Assembly (NCBI RefSeq): GCF_024496085.1
Contig: NZ_CP101751.1
Span: 2,914,001-2,978,000 of the forward strand
DNA length: 64,000 bases
Direction: 5' to 3'
Source: Flavobacterium cerinum
GTDB lineage: Bacteria; Bacteroidota; Bacteroidia; Flavobacteriales; Flavobacteriaceae
In this document: piece by piece, positions 56,960 to 64,000 of the stretch
How the letters are laid out: the number at the start of each line of letters is the position of its first letter
Position numbering within the stretch: the first letter of the stretch is position 1
Made by a program: the position numbers and the translations under genes
Notes under the pieces: model-generated
Told to the model about the DNA's origin: nothing
Seen by the model: the letters and a program-made list of their open reading frames with translations, nothing else
Databases searched by the model: none

Positions 56960-57940
56960 ATGGAATTCTCAAAATTCAAAGCGGCAACTGTCCAAACGGC
57001 ACCGGTTTTTCTGAATGTAGAAAAAACGGTCGATAAGACAATCAATATTATCAAAGAAGCCGCCGCCAACGGAGCCGAACTAATCGCTTTCCCCGAAGTA
57101 TTTATTGCCGGATATCCGTATTGGAACTGGATCATGACGCCGGTTCAAGGAAGCAAATGGTACGAAAGACTTTATAAAAATGCTGTTGCTGCCGATGATC
57201 CGGAAATAAAACGAATCGAACAGGCCGCTCGCGAAAACAATATACATGTCGTAATCGGTATTAACGAACGCGGCACAAGTTACGGTGAAATTTACAACAC
57301 TAATCTTATTATAGACAATACCGGACAATTGATCGGAAAACACCGAAAATTGGTTCCTACCTGGGCCGAAAAACTGACCTGGACTTCCGGTGACGGTTCT
57401 TCATTAAAAGTATACCCGACAAAAGTAGGTCCGATCGGAACTTTGGCGTGTGGCGAAAACACCAATACACTGGCTCGTTTCACTTTATTATCACAAGGAG
57501 AACTGATTCATATTGCCAATTATATTTCATTACCGGTCGCACCACCCGATTATAATATGGCAGAGGCTATTAAAATACGGGCAGCAGCGCACTCTTTTGA
57601 AGGAAAACTATTCACTATTGTGTCCTGTTCTACGATTTCGCAGGAAATCATGGATATTTTAAAAGAAGATGTTCCGGATGCTGAAACACTTTTAACCCGT
57701 AAGAACTCCGCTTTTTCCGGTTTTATCGGTCCGAATGGTGCTGTAATCGGCGAACCGATCATTGATGATGAAGGAATCTCTTACGCAGAAATCGACTTAT
57801 CCAAATGCATTCAACCTAAACAAATGCACGATATATTAGGGCATTACAATCGATTTGACATTTTTGATCTTAGAGTCAACATCGCTCCGACCCGAAAAAT
57901 TACTTTTATTAATTCACACGAAGAGTTTAACGCAAAATAA
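56960..57940 (+). CDS. Nitrilase-family carbon-nitrogen hydrolase
   Basis: 326 residues from the Met at 56960; a Met seven codons upstream (56939) only adds a short polar stretch. Catalytic triad visible as Glu46 (AFPEVF), the Lys of GKHRKLVPT and the Cys of TLACGENTNTLARF, the last resembling true nitrilases more than amidases. Nitrilases hydrolyse organic nitriles to the acid and ammonia. Placed inside the operon it may release an aromatic acid that enters the CoA route. Substrate not readable. Confidence 0.88.
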   Translation: MEFSKFKAATVQTAPVFLNVEKTVDKTINIIKEAAANGAELIAFPEVFIAGYPYWNWIMTPVQGSKWYERLYKNAVAADDPEIKRIEQAARENNIHVVIGINERGTSYGEIYNTNLIIDNTGQLIGKHRKLVPTWAEKLTWTSGDGSSLKVYPTKVGPIGTLACGENTNTLARFTLLSQGELIHIANYISLPVAPPDYNMAEAIKIRAAAHSFEGKLFTIVSCSTISQEIMDILKEDVPDAETLLTRKNSAFSGFIGPNGAVIGEPIIDDEGISYAEIDLSKCIQPKQMHDILGHYNRFDIFDLRVNIAPTRKITFINSHEEFNAK

Positions 57941-57942
57941 TC

Positions 57943-59052
57943 ATGAAAGAACCATTTAATGATGATGTAATCGGAAGAGCCCGTGTAAAAGACACACCGG
58001 AACTCGAAGCCTATTATAAAGAACTGGAAACACTTGGTGCCGGAGCTTTGTGGACCGTTGCCAACGATATTGAACCCTGGGAACCGCGAACTTCATCCGT
58101 TCCGATGCTTTGGAAATATGAAAATTTGCGTGAACTGGTTTTAAAATCGTCTGAGCTGGTAACGCCTGAACAAGCCGGACGTCGTGTTGTTTATCTTGTA
58201 AATGACAAACGAAAAGACGTTAGTGCTGCTGTAGGATGGTTGTATACCGGTATTCAGGTAACACGTCCCGGAGAAAGCACTTCAGCCCATCGTCATAAAG
58301 CTTCAGCCCTTCGTTTTATCATGGAAGGTTCCGGTGGTTATACTGTAGTCGACGGTAATAAAATCATGCTTGAGGTTAACGATTTTGTTATTACACCTAA
58401 CTCAACCTGGCACGAACACGGAGTAGAAGAAAACGGAAAAACCTGTATCTGGCAGGACGGACTGGATATTCCGTTAGTCAATGCTCTTGAAGCCAACGAT
58501 TATGCTGTATTTGACGGTAAACAGCCGTTAGAAGCACCACTTAATTATTCTCCGCTAACTTATGGAGGAGCCGGTTTAATTCCGGCGGATAAAGTTTGGG
58601 ATAAACCCTATTCTCCGCTTTTTAAATATTCCTGGAAATCCGTTTACCCGGCTTTACTGGAAGCAGCAAAAGTAAATGAAGGTTCCCCTTATGACGGCAT
58701 CATCATGGATTATACCAATCCGCTTACCGGCGGTCCTGTAATGCAAACTATGGGCGCTTCCATGCAGTTATTACGTGCCGGCGAACACACCAAAGCCCAT
58801 AAACATACCGGATCTATAGTATATCAATGTGCTAAAGGTCATGGTTACTCCGTAATCGGTGGCAAACGCTACGATTGGAAAGAACGGGATATTTTCTGTG
58901 TTCCGTCTTGGGTGTATCACGAACATGTTAATCTTTCCGAAACGGAAGACGCCTGCTTATTTTCATTTAATGATTTACCAGTAATCAAATCATTGGGATT
59001 GTATCAGGAAAAAGCATATTTAGAAAACAACGGTTACCAAAAAATAAATTAA
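57943..59052 (+). CDS. Gentisate 1,2-dioxygenase
   Basis: 369 residues, bicupin, the usual length. The N-terminal cupin holds the iron ligands H116, H118 (SAHRHKASALRFIMEG) and H157 (STWHEHG), followed by the characteristic WQDGLDIPLVNALE. The C-terminal cupin has AHKHTGSIVYQ and VYHEHVN. Gentisate dioxygenases open gentisate between carbons 1 and 2 to maleylpyruvate using Fe(II) and O2. Three bases after the nitrilase stop. The related salicylate 1,2-dioxygenases share this fold, so direct cleavage of salicylate is an alternative. Confidence 0.93.
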   Translation: MKEPFNDDVIGRARVKDTPELEAYYKELETLGAGALWTVANDIEPWEPRTSSVPMLWKYENLRELVLKSSELVTPEQAGRRVVYLVNDKRKDVSAAVGWLYTGIQVTRPGESTSAHRHKASALRFIMEGSGGYTVVDGNKIMLEVNDFVITPNSTWHEHGVEENGKTCIWQDGLDIPLVNALEANDYAVFDGKQPLEAPLNYSPLTYGGAGLIPADKVWDKPYSPLFKYSWKSVYPALLEAAKVNEGSPYDGIIMDYTNPLTGGPVMQTMGASMQLLRAGEHTKAHKHTGSIVYQCAKGHGYSVIGGKRYDWKERDIFCVPSWVYHEHVNLSETEDACLFSFNDLPVIKSLGLYQEKAYLENNGYQKIN

Positions 59053-59059
59053 TACAATA

Positions 59060-59968
59060 ATGAAACTTGCTACCTACAGAATTAATCATACCACTCCCCG
59101 TTTAGGTGTTGTAAAGGACAATCATATGGTTGACCTTGAAGATGTGGCTAAAATTAAAAATATAACCCTTCCGGAAACAATGCTGGATCTTATTGACGCC
59201 GGACTGGAAGAAGTTGACCGAATCCAACACATTCTGGACAGCCTTACAGCAGAAGAAAAAAGCAACTGTTATTATCCGCTATCCAATGTTACGTTTCTGG
59301 CACCGATCCCGAAACCTCGTAAAAACATTATCGGAATCGGACTTAATTATACCGAACACGTTGCCGAAAGTGCGCGTACACTGGATACTTCCAATGAATT
59401 GCCGCAACAACCGGTTATCTTCTCAAAACCGCCTACTGCCGTAATCGGAACAGATGATTATATTATTCATAATCCGAAATTGACGCAACAATTGGACTGG
59501 GAAGTGGAATTAGCTGTTATCATCGGAAAAAAAGGAAAATATGTTCCGAAAGAAGAAGCATTGGATTATGTTTTCGGTTATACGGTAATTAACGATATCA
59601 GCGCGCGGGATTGTCGTCGTTCCGGACAATGGATCGTTTCAAAAGGACAAGATACTTTTGCTCCTATGGGCCCTGTTTTGGTTACAAAAGATGAAATTCC
59701 GGATCCGTATAATCTTGATCTTTCTCTTAAATTAAACGGTGTTGAAAAACAAAACTCGAATACCAAATTTATGTTGTTTAACATCAACGAACTGATCGAA
59801 GATTTAAGTATCGTTTTCACATTGGAACCGGGTGATATTATTGCAACCGGAACACCGGCCGGTGTAGGTGCCGGAAGAACACCACAGGAATGGATGTGGG
59901 ACGGAGATATAGTTGAAGCAACTGTTGACAAGATCGGAACTATAACCAATACAATCAAATCTTTATAA
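59060..59968 (+). CDS. FAA-family hydrolase, maleylpyruvate or fumarylpyruvate hydrolase
   Basis: 302 residues. FAH domain in the C-terminal two thirds: IIGIGLNYTEHV, then metal ligands in LDWEVELAVIIG, ISARDCRRSGQW, KGQDTFAPMGP and the closing EPGDIIATGTPAGVG. Splits a 2,4-diketoacid into pyruvate and maleate or fumarate. As the next gene encodes maleate isomerase and no maleylpyruvate isomerase is present, direct cleavage of maleylpyruvate to maleate and pyruvate is likely. Confidence 0.92.
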   Translation: MKLATYRINHTTPRLGVVKDNHMVDLEDVAKIKNITLPETMLDLIDAGLEEVDRIQHILDSLTAEEKSNCYYPLSNVTFLAPIPKPRKNIIGIGLNYTEHVAESARTLDTSNELPQQPVIFSKPPTAVIGTDDYIIHNPKLTQQLDWEVELAVIIGKKGKYVPKEEALDYVFGYTVINDISARDCRRSGQWIVSKGQDTFAPMGPVLVTKDEIPDPYNLDLSLKLNGVEKQNSNTKFMLFNINELIEDLSIVFTLEPGDIIATGTPAGVGAGRTPQEWMWDGDIVEATVDKIGTITNTIKSL

Positions 59969-59992
59969 AATAAAAAGAATACAAAATAACCC

Positions 59993-60742
59993 ATGAAAAA
60001 ATATAGAATCGGCCAGATTGTTCCCAGCTCAAATGTCACAATGGAGACTGAAATTCCGGCTATTTTTCGTTCCAGAGAAACCGTACTTCCGGAACGTTTT
60101 ACCTTTCATTCCAGTCGGATGCGAATGAAAAAAGTAACCAAAGAAGAACTGGAAGCCATGGATGCCATGAGTCTAAAATGTGCACAGGAATTATCTGATG
60201 CTCATGTCGATGTAATGGGCTATGCCTGCCTTGTAGCCATCATGAGTATGGGACGTGGTTATCACTGCGTATCTGAAGTTAACCTCCATCAGGAAACGAT
60301 TAAAAATGACTTCCCTACTCCAATTGTAACCAGCGCCGGCGCCTTAATTAACGGGTTAAAAGTTTTAGGAGCCAAAAAAGTAGCGGTTATCACACCTTAT
60401 ATGCGTCCGTTAACCGATTTAGTTGTCGATTATATTGAGCATCAAGGTTTTGAAGTTGTTGATTCCATTGCTTTAGAAATCCCTGACAACCTTGAAGTGG
60501 CAGCACAGGATCCGATGAATCTTCTGGACATCTACAAGCGATTAAACTTAGAAGGTGTAGACGTTTTAGTTGCTTCTGCCTGCGTACAAATGCCTTCTCT
60601 GGAAGCCATCGATCTGATCCAAAAGGAAATTGGAATTCCGGTTACTTCAGCGGCAGTCTGCACGACCTATGAGATGATGAAAAAATTAGGTTTGGAAGCA
60701 AAAGCTCCGATCGGAGGCGCATTATTAAGCGGTAAATATTAA
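59993..60742 (+). CDS. Maleate cis-trans isomerase, Asp/Glu racemase superfamily
   Basis: 249 residues. N-terminal IVPSSNVTMETEIP is the family hallmark. Catalytic cysteines are C79 in GYACLVAIMS and C197 in SACVQMPSL, matching the two cysteines needed by known maleate isomerases. Converts maleate to fumarate, feeding the citric acid cycle. Arylmalonate decarboxylase-type relatives exist, but keeping both cysteines favours isomerase. Last gene of the operon, ending at a terminator. Confidence 0.9.
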   Translation: MKKYRIGQIVPSSNVTMETEIPAIFRSRETVLPERFTFHSSRMRMKKVTKEELEAMDAMSLKCAQELSDAHVDVMGYACLVAIMSMGRGYHCVSEVNLHQETIKNDFPTPIVTSAGALINGLKVLGAKKVAVITPYMRPLTDLVVDYIEHQGFEVVDSIALEIPDNLEVAAQDPMNLLDIYKRLNLEGVDVLVASACVQMPSLEAIDLIQKEIGIPVTSAAVCTTYEMMKKLGLEAKAPIGGALLSGKY

Positions 60743-60763
60743 CATCCTCAATAACATTTCGTT

Positions 60764-60790
60764 AAAATCCTGTAAAAAATACAGGATTTT
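60764..60790 (+). terminator. Intrinsic terminator of the aromatic operon
   Basis: Perfect arms aaaatcctgta (60764-60774) and tacaggatttt (60780-60790), loop aaaaa, followed by a further T-run. Same stem core as the terminator at 28792. Confidence 0.87.
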
Positions 60791-61084
60791 TTTTTGTCCT
60801 CTTCATTTTTAATTATTTCCCACTTAAAAAAAGGGGACATTTTGCTCTAAAAAAGATGCTTTTTTAATTTATTATTTTAAATATCAGTCGAATAAAGAAG
60901 ATAAAAAATCATTTTATGTCAGCTATAATTGCTTTATTCTCTACATATTGACACATAAACAAATAATCACAAATCAAATAACTAACTTAATTAAAATAAA
61001 ACTGTTAATTTTTTTTAAATAATAGAAGTTCAACATAAACATTTAAAAACTTTTTAACAAAAAACAATTTTAGTCTTAAAAAAA

Positions 61085-61130
61085 GTGAGAAAACTTTAAT
61101 TCTCACATAATGAGAACAATTTAATTCTCA
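61085..61130. promoter_or_regulatory. Cluster of TGAGAA/TTCTCA boxes upstream of the hybrid kinase
   Basis: Four related boxes: gtgagaa (61085-61091), ttctcac (61100-61106), tgagaa (61111-61116) and ttctca (61125-61130), spaced 11-15 bases apart in alternating orientation, 109-155 bases before the start codon. A partial ttctc follows at 61136. Suits a dimeric regulator, possibly the response regulator that follows. Confidence 0.5.
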
Positions 61131-61147
61131 AAACATTCTCTTTATAG

Positions 61148-61155
61148 TATTTTTG
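61148..61155 (+). promoter_or_regulatory. -7 promoter element of the hybrid kinase gene
   Basis: TATTTTTG, exact match to TAnnTTTG, 83 bases upstream of the start codon and 17 bases after the last TTCTCA box. The -33 position does not show a clear TTG, which would fit a promoter needing an activator. Confidence 0.55.
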
Positions 61156-61238
61156 TACTAATATTGTTATGCCAAATAATTACAATTTTAATACAGCCCG
61201 GATCCGTGTAATTATAACAGTAGTTTTTCAAGTAATCA

Positions 61239-63440
61239 ATGACTAATAAGCCATTACGTACATTTTTATTAGTATTGTTGTCTTCTCAGTTTGTTTATGC
61301 CCAAACAGAAGAGATGACCCGAAAAGAGATTTCTAAAATGATTGCTAAAGCCAGCGGTCATATGCTAAATCTGGAATGTGAAAAATCACTTATTGCCGCT
61401 AAAAACGCATTGAATGAGGCCTACCGGATTAACGATAAATCACTGATTGCCAAAGCCTACAATATCATCGGCTTAAACCACGAAGAATTTTCCGATTTTA
61501 AAAAAGCCATTCAGTATTATGAAAAAGGCCTGCGTTATGCTAATCAAACCGACAACGATACGATAAAAGACTGGCTTCACAACAATCTCGGCAGTGCTTA
61601 CTGTTTTCATAAACTCGACTTCAATAAAGGCATTCAACATTATAAAATCGGATTACACTACTCTGAAAAACTAAAAGACAGTAGTGAAATTATTTATACC
61701 CGGTTAAACATTGCCAGTGCGTATTTTGAAACCAAAAAATACAACGAAGGCATTAAATATCTGACCGGACTGGAGAAATACATACAAAATAAAGGCGAAC
61801 TGGAAGCTCAGATTTCACTCAATTCCTTGCTTGGCTCCTATTATACTCATTCCAATAACTTTGAAAAAGCAGAAGCTTTCTACAAAGAAGCTTTAGACCT
61901 TTGCAAAAAAAACAAAGTCGAGTTTCTTCAAACCAACGCCTGTGATCTTTATAAAGATTTTGCCCAATACTATTTTAAGATTAAGGACTTCGAGAATGCG
62001 TATTTTTACCTTGACAAATACACTACTACTAAAGATCAGATTTATAATGAGGAGCGTATCAGCGAGGTAAAAAAGGCCGGAAGCCAAATTGAACTGGACG
62101 AATATAAAAGGCTGGTAACGCGAATTGAAAACGAAAAACAGCTTCAAGCCAGAAGTTTACAACAGTCCCGTATTATTGTGGTATTATTTATTATCACCCT
62201 GCTATTTTTATTGCTATTTCTTTTCTCTTTATACAAGAACAACGAAATCCGGAAAAAGATCAATAATGAGCTTAAAATTGCGAATAAGCAATTAAAAGAC
62301 GCTAAAGATCAGGCCGAGGAAGTTTCGCAACTTAAATCACAGTTTATATCTACTATTAGCCACGAATTGCGGACTCCCCTATACGGTGTTGTCGGAATTA
62401 CGGATATTATTACCGATGAACACAAAGAACTTTCAGAAAGCTCTTATCTGAAATCGTTGAAGTTTTCAGCTAAATACCTGTTGTCTTTAGTTAATGATAT
62501 TTTACAGGTTTATAAAATTGACGAGAATAAGATCAAACTTGAAAATTCAGCTTTTAATATCATCGAAGATTTACACCAGGTTACAGATAGTCTGATGTTT
62601 TTGGCCGAAAAAAATAAAAACCGACTCATACTGGAAGTTGACGAGGACATTCCAACATTGTTAATCGGTGATCGTGTACGTTTATCGCAGATTTTTATGA
62701 ATCTGATCGGTAATGCTTTAAAATTCACACAAAAAGGACGGGTTAAAATTACCGCTCAAATTGAAAAAGTGGAAGGAACGGTTTTCTATATCAGATTTGA
62801 AGTGATCGATAACGGTATCGGTATTGCCGAAGAAGATCAGGAAAAGGTGTTTGAAAAATTCGTTCAGATCGAACGTAAAGAAGACGATTATCAAGGAACC
62901 GGATTAGGCCTTCCGATTGTAAAACAGCTTGTAAACCTTTTTAACGGAGAAATCACGATTAAGAGTAAAGAAAACGTGGGTACAACCATGACGGTCATTA
63001 TCGGATTTGATTCTGATCCGGAGGAAATTAAAAAGTACACAGATAATCTCGAAGTCGAATATTTACTGGAAAACAATTATCGTGTTTTAGTGGTCGAAGA
63101 CAATAAAATCAACCAGATTGTAACCAAAAAGATTCTGGATGATAATAATTTTACCAATGTTATTGTCGACAATGGTTTTGATGCTCTTGATTTATTACAA
63201 AAAGAGACTTTTGACATTGTGCTGATGGATATAAACATGCCGGCTATCAACGGTTTTGAAACCACCAAACGTATTCGCGAACAAGGCAATATGATCCCGG
63301 TAATCGCTTTAACCGCTTTCGACAAACAGGAGATATCCGAACAAGTATATGCTGCTTCGATGAACGGTATTATTATCAAACCGTTTGAACCGAAACAGCT
63401 TTGTAAAATGATTGTCAATCTTTGCGAAAACAAAGTTTAA
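61239..63440 (+). CDS. TPR-containing hybrid sensor histidine kinase
   Basis: 733 residues. Signal peptide ending near VYAQ, then about 240 residues of TPR repeats in the periplasm (for example FKKAIQYYEKGLRYANQ, FEKAEAFYKEALDLCKK), a single membrane helix at about 308-330, a coiled coil, HisKA with TISHELRTPLYGVVG, ATPase with LIGNALKFTQKG and GTGLGLPIVKQL, and a C-terminal receiver with VVEDNKINQIV and phospho-acceptor in LMDINMPAINGF. Followed 84 bases later by an OmpR-type regulator. It directly follows the aromatic operon and may respond to its substrates, but that is inference. Confidence 0.93.
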   Translation: MTNKPLRTFLLVLLSSQFVYAQTEEMTRKEISKMIAKASGHMLNLECEKSLIAAKNALNEAYRINDKSLIAKAYNIIGLNHEEFSDFKKAIQYYEKGLRYANQTDNDTIKDWLHNNLGSAYCFHKLDFNKGIQHYKIGLHYSEKLKDSSEIIYTRLNIASAYFETKKYNEGIKYLTGLEKYIQNKGELEAQISLNSLLGSYYTHSNNFEKAEAFYKEALDLCKKNKVEFLQTNACDLYKDFAQYYFKIKDFENAYFYLDKYTTTKDQIYNEERISEVKKAGSQIELDEYKRLVTRIENEKQLQARSLQQSRIIVVLFIITLLFLLLFLFSLYKNNEIRKKINNELKIANKQLKDAKDQAEEVSQLKSQFISTISHELRTPLYGVVGITDIITDEHKELSESSYLKSLKFSAKYLLSLVNDILQVYKIDENKIKLENSAFNIIEDLHQVTDSLMFLAEKNKNRLILEVDEDIPTLLIGDRVRLSQIFMNLIGNALKFTQKGRVKITAQIEKVEGTVFYIRFEVIDNGIGIAEEDQEKVFEKFVQIERKEDDYQGTGLGLPIVKQLVNLFNGEITIKSKENVGTTMTVIIGFDSDPEEIKKYTDNLEVEYLLENNYRVLVVEDNKINQIVTKKILDDNNFTNVIVDNGFDALDLLQKETFDIVLMDINMPAINGFETTKRIREQGNMIPVIALTAFDKQEISEQVYAASMNGIIIKPFEPKQLCKMIVNLCENKV

Positions 63441-63524
63441 GCCGATTATTCCGAAAGCATTATTTTCTAAAATCACATAACTTTCCTACTTTTACTATTC
63501 TGTTATATAATAGCCTCTCTTCAA

Positions 63525-64000
63525 ATGATTAAAACACTGCTCCTGGAAGACGATTTAGTACTCTCAAAAGAAATCAGTGACTTCTTAAAAACAAAAGACA
63601 TTGAGTGTGATTGCGTATTCGATGGTGAAGTCTTTTTCCGACAAATTCGTTCCGAGCAATACAATATCTATTTATTGGATATCAACGTACCGAAAATCAA
63701 CGGATTGGATGTTTGCAGCACTATCCGGGAAACCGATCCGACAACCCCTATTCTGATGATCAGTGCATATGGTGATCTTAACGATAAAATGGACGCCTTT
63801 AAGTTGGGAGCCGATGATTATCTGGTTAAACCTTTTCACCTTGAAGAATTACTGATACGCGTTTTAGCACTTCTAAGACGCAGTACAACTCCGCAAAATG
63901 AAGAAAAACTGATTACCATCGACGATCTTGAAATAGCGCCGAATTCCATGACGGTAAAACGTGCCGGTACAACAATCGAACTAACGCAAAAAGAATATCA
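63525..64000 (+). CDS. OmpR/PhoB-type response regulator, cut by the window end
   Basis: 158 complete codons are visible and the frame is still open at base 64000. Starts MIKTLLLEDDLVLSKEI with the acidic pocket at D9 and D10, phospho-acceptor in LLDINVPKINGL, Thr/Ser in MISAYGD and Lys in LVKPFHLEEL. After the linker LRRSTTPQNEEK begins the winged-helix domain (ITIDDLEIAPNSMTVKR, ELTQKEYQ). A DNA-binding partner for the preceding hybrid kinase. Confidence 0.92.
   Translation, partial: MIKTLLLEDDLVLSKEISDFLKTKDIECDCVFDGEVFFRQIRSEQYNIYLLDINVPKINGLDVCSTIRETDPTTPILMISAYGDLNDKMDAFKLGADDYLVKPFHLEELLIRVLALLRRSTTPQNEEKLITIDDLEIAPNSMTVKRAGTTIELTQKEY

Larger units (their letters stand above)
60791..61238. 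other. Intergenic region before the two-component genes
   Basis: About 450 bases, AT-rich and non-coding, between the aromatic operon terminator and the kinase gene. It holds the TGAGAA box cluster and a -7 element at 61148-61155. Nothing else supportable. Confidence 0.6.

Noticed and set aside
59578..60039. 153-codon minus-strand frame across the FAA hydrolase and maleate isomerase genes
   Set aside because: Antisense to two well-supported coding sequences and without a recognisable domain.

Overview
The window comes from an AT-rich Bacteroidota chromosome, most likely Flavobacteriaceae and Flavobacterium-like. Supporting evidence: two proteins carry C-terminal type IX secretion (T9SS) sorting domains, many lipoproteins have the short Bacteroidota lipobox ending in SC, several promoters fit the TAnnTTTG -7 element, and the acetate/propionate activation locus has the layout I associate with flavobacteria. 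I cannot name a species. No rRNA, tRNA, CRISPR array or intact insertion sequence was seen.

Layout. (1) 1-1095 is very AT-rich DNA without a supportable gene. (2) 1096-3762 encodes a secreted reprolysin-like zinc protease (T9SS cargo), followed by three tandem hairpins. (3) 3.9-26.0 kb is a run of about 28 minus-strand genes, mostly short, mostly exported or lipid-anchored and mostly unrecognised. It includes a macro-domain protein, a DEDD exonuclease, a WG-repeat protein, an SH3-like lipoprotein, a HExxH protein, a parvulin interrupted by an in-frame TGA, a DUF1801-like protein and an S41 peptidase. (4) 26.1-28.8 kb: an IclR regulator divergent from an MFS exporter and a short-chain dehydrogenase. 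(5) 28.9-32.4 kb: a DMT transporter, a cNMP/CBS/DUF294 protein and a DnaQ-like exonuclease. (6) 32.4-38.3 kb: an accessory block holding a 1124-residue SMEK-NACHT STAND NTPase (probable anti-phage or conflict protein), two palindromic repeat units, and a small operon (Tat lipoprotein, 2[4Fe-4S] ferredoxin with a hydrophobic tail, two paralogous membrane proteins). (7) 38.6-49.4 kb: an eight-gene minus-strand operon for uptake, sensing and activation of short-chain acids (porin, MFS, two small membrane proteins, SSF-type sensor kinase, receiver-only regulator, propionyl-CoA synthetase-like ligase, acetyl-CoA synthetase), with a zinc-ribbon/HTH regulator upstream. (8) 50.4-60.7 kb: a nine-gene plus-strand operon for aromatic acid breakdown. 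(9) 61.2-64.0 kb: a TPR hybrid histidine kinase and an OmpR-type response regulator cut off by the window end.

How genes work together. The aromatic operon reads as a nearly complete CoA-thioester gentisate route: aryl-CoA ligase, salicylyl-CoA 5-hydroxylase-type flavoprotein, hotdog thioesterase, gentisate 1,2-dioxygenase, FAA-family hydrolase and maleate isomerase, giving pyruvate and fumarate. A flavin reductase, an FMN glutamate-synthase-like oxidoreductase and a nitrilase are embedded in it. The absence of a maleylpyruvate isomerase together with the presence of a maleate isomerase points to direct hydrolysis of maleylpyruvate.

The most novel-looking parts are the ferredoxin-tail/Tat-lipoprotein/paired membrane protein cassette and the SMEK-NACHT gene, which sit side by side between two housekeeping blocks. 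All functional assignments rest on motif reading; no database search was run.
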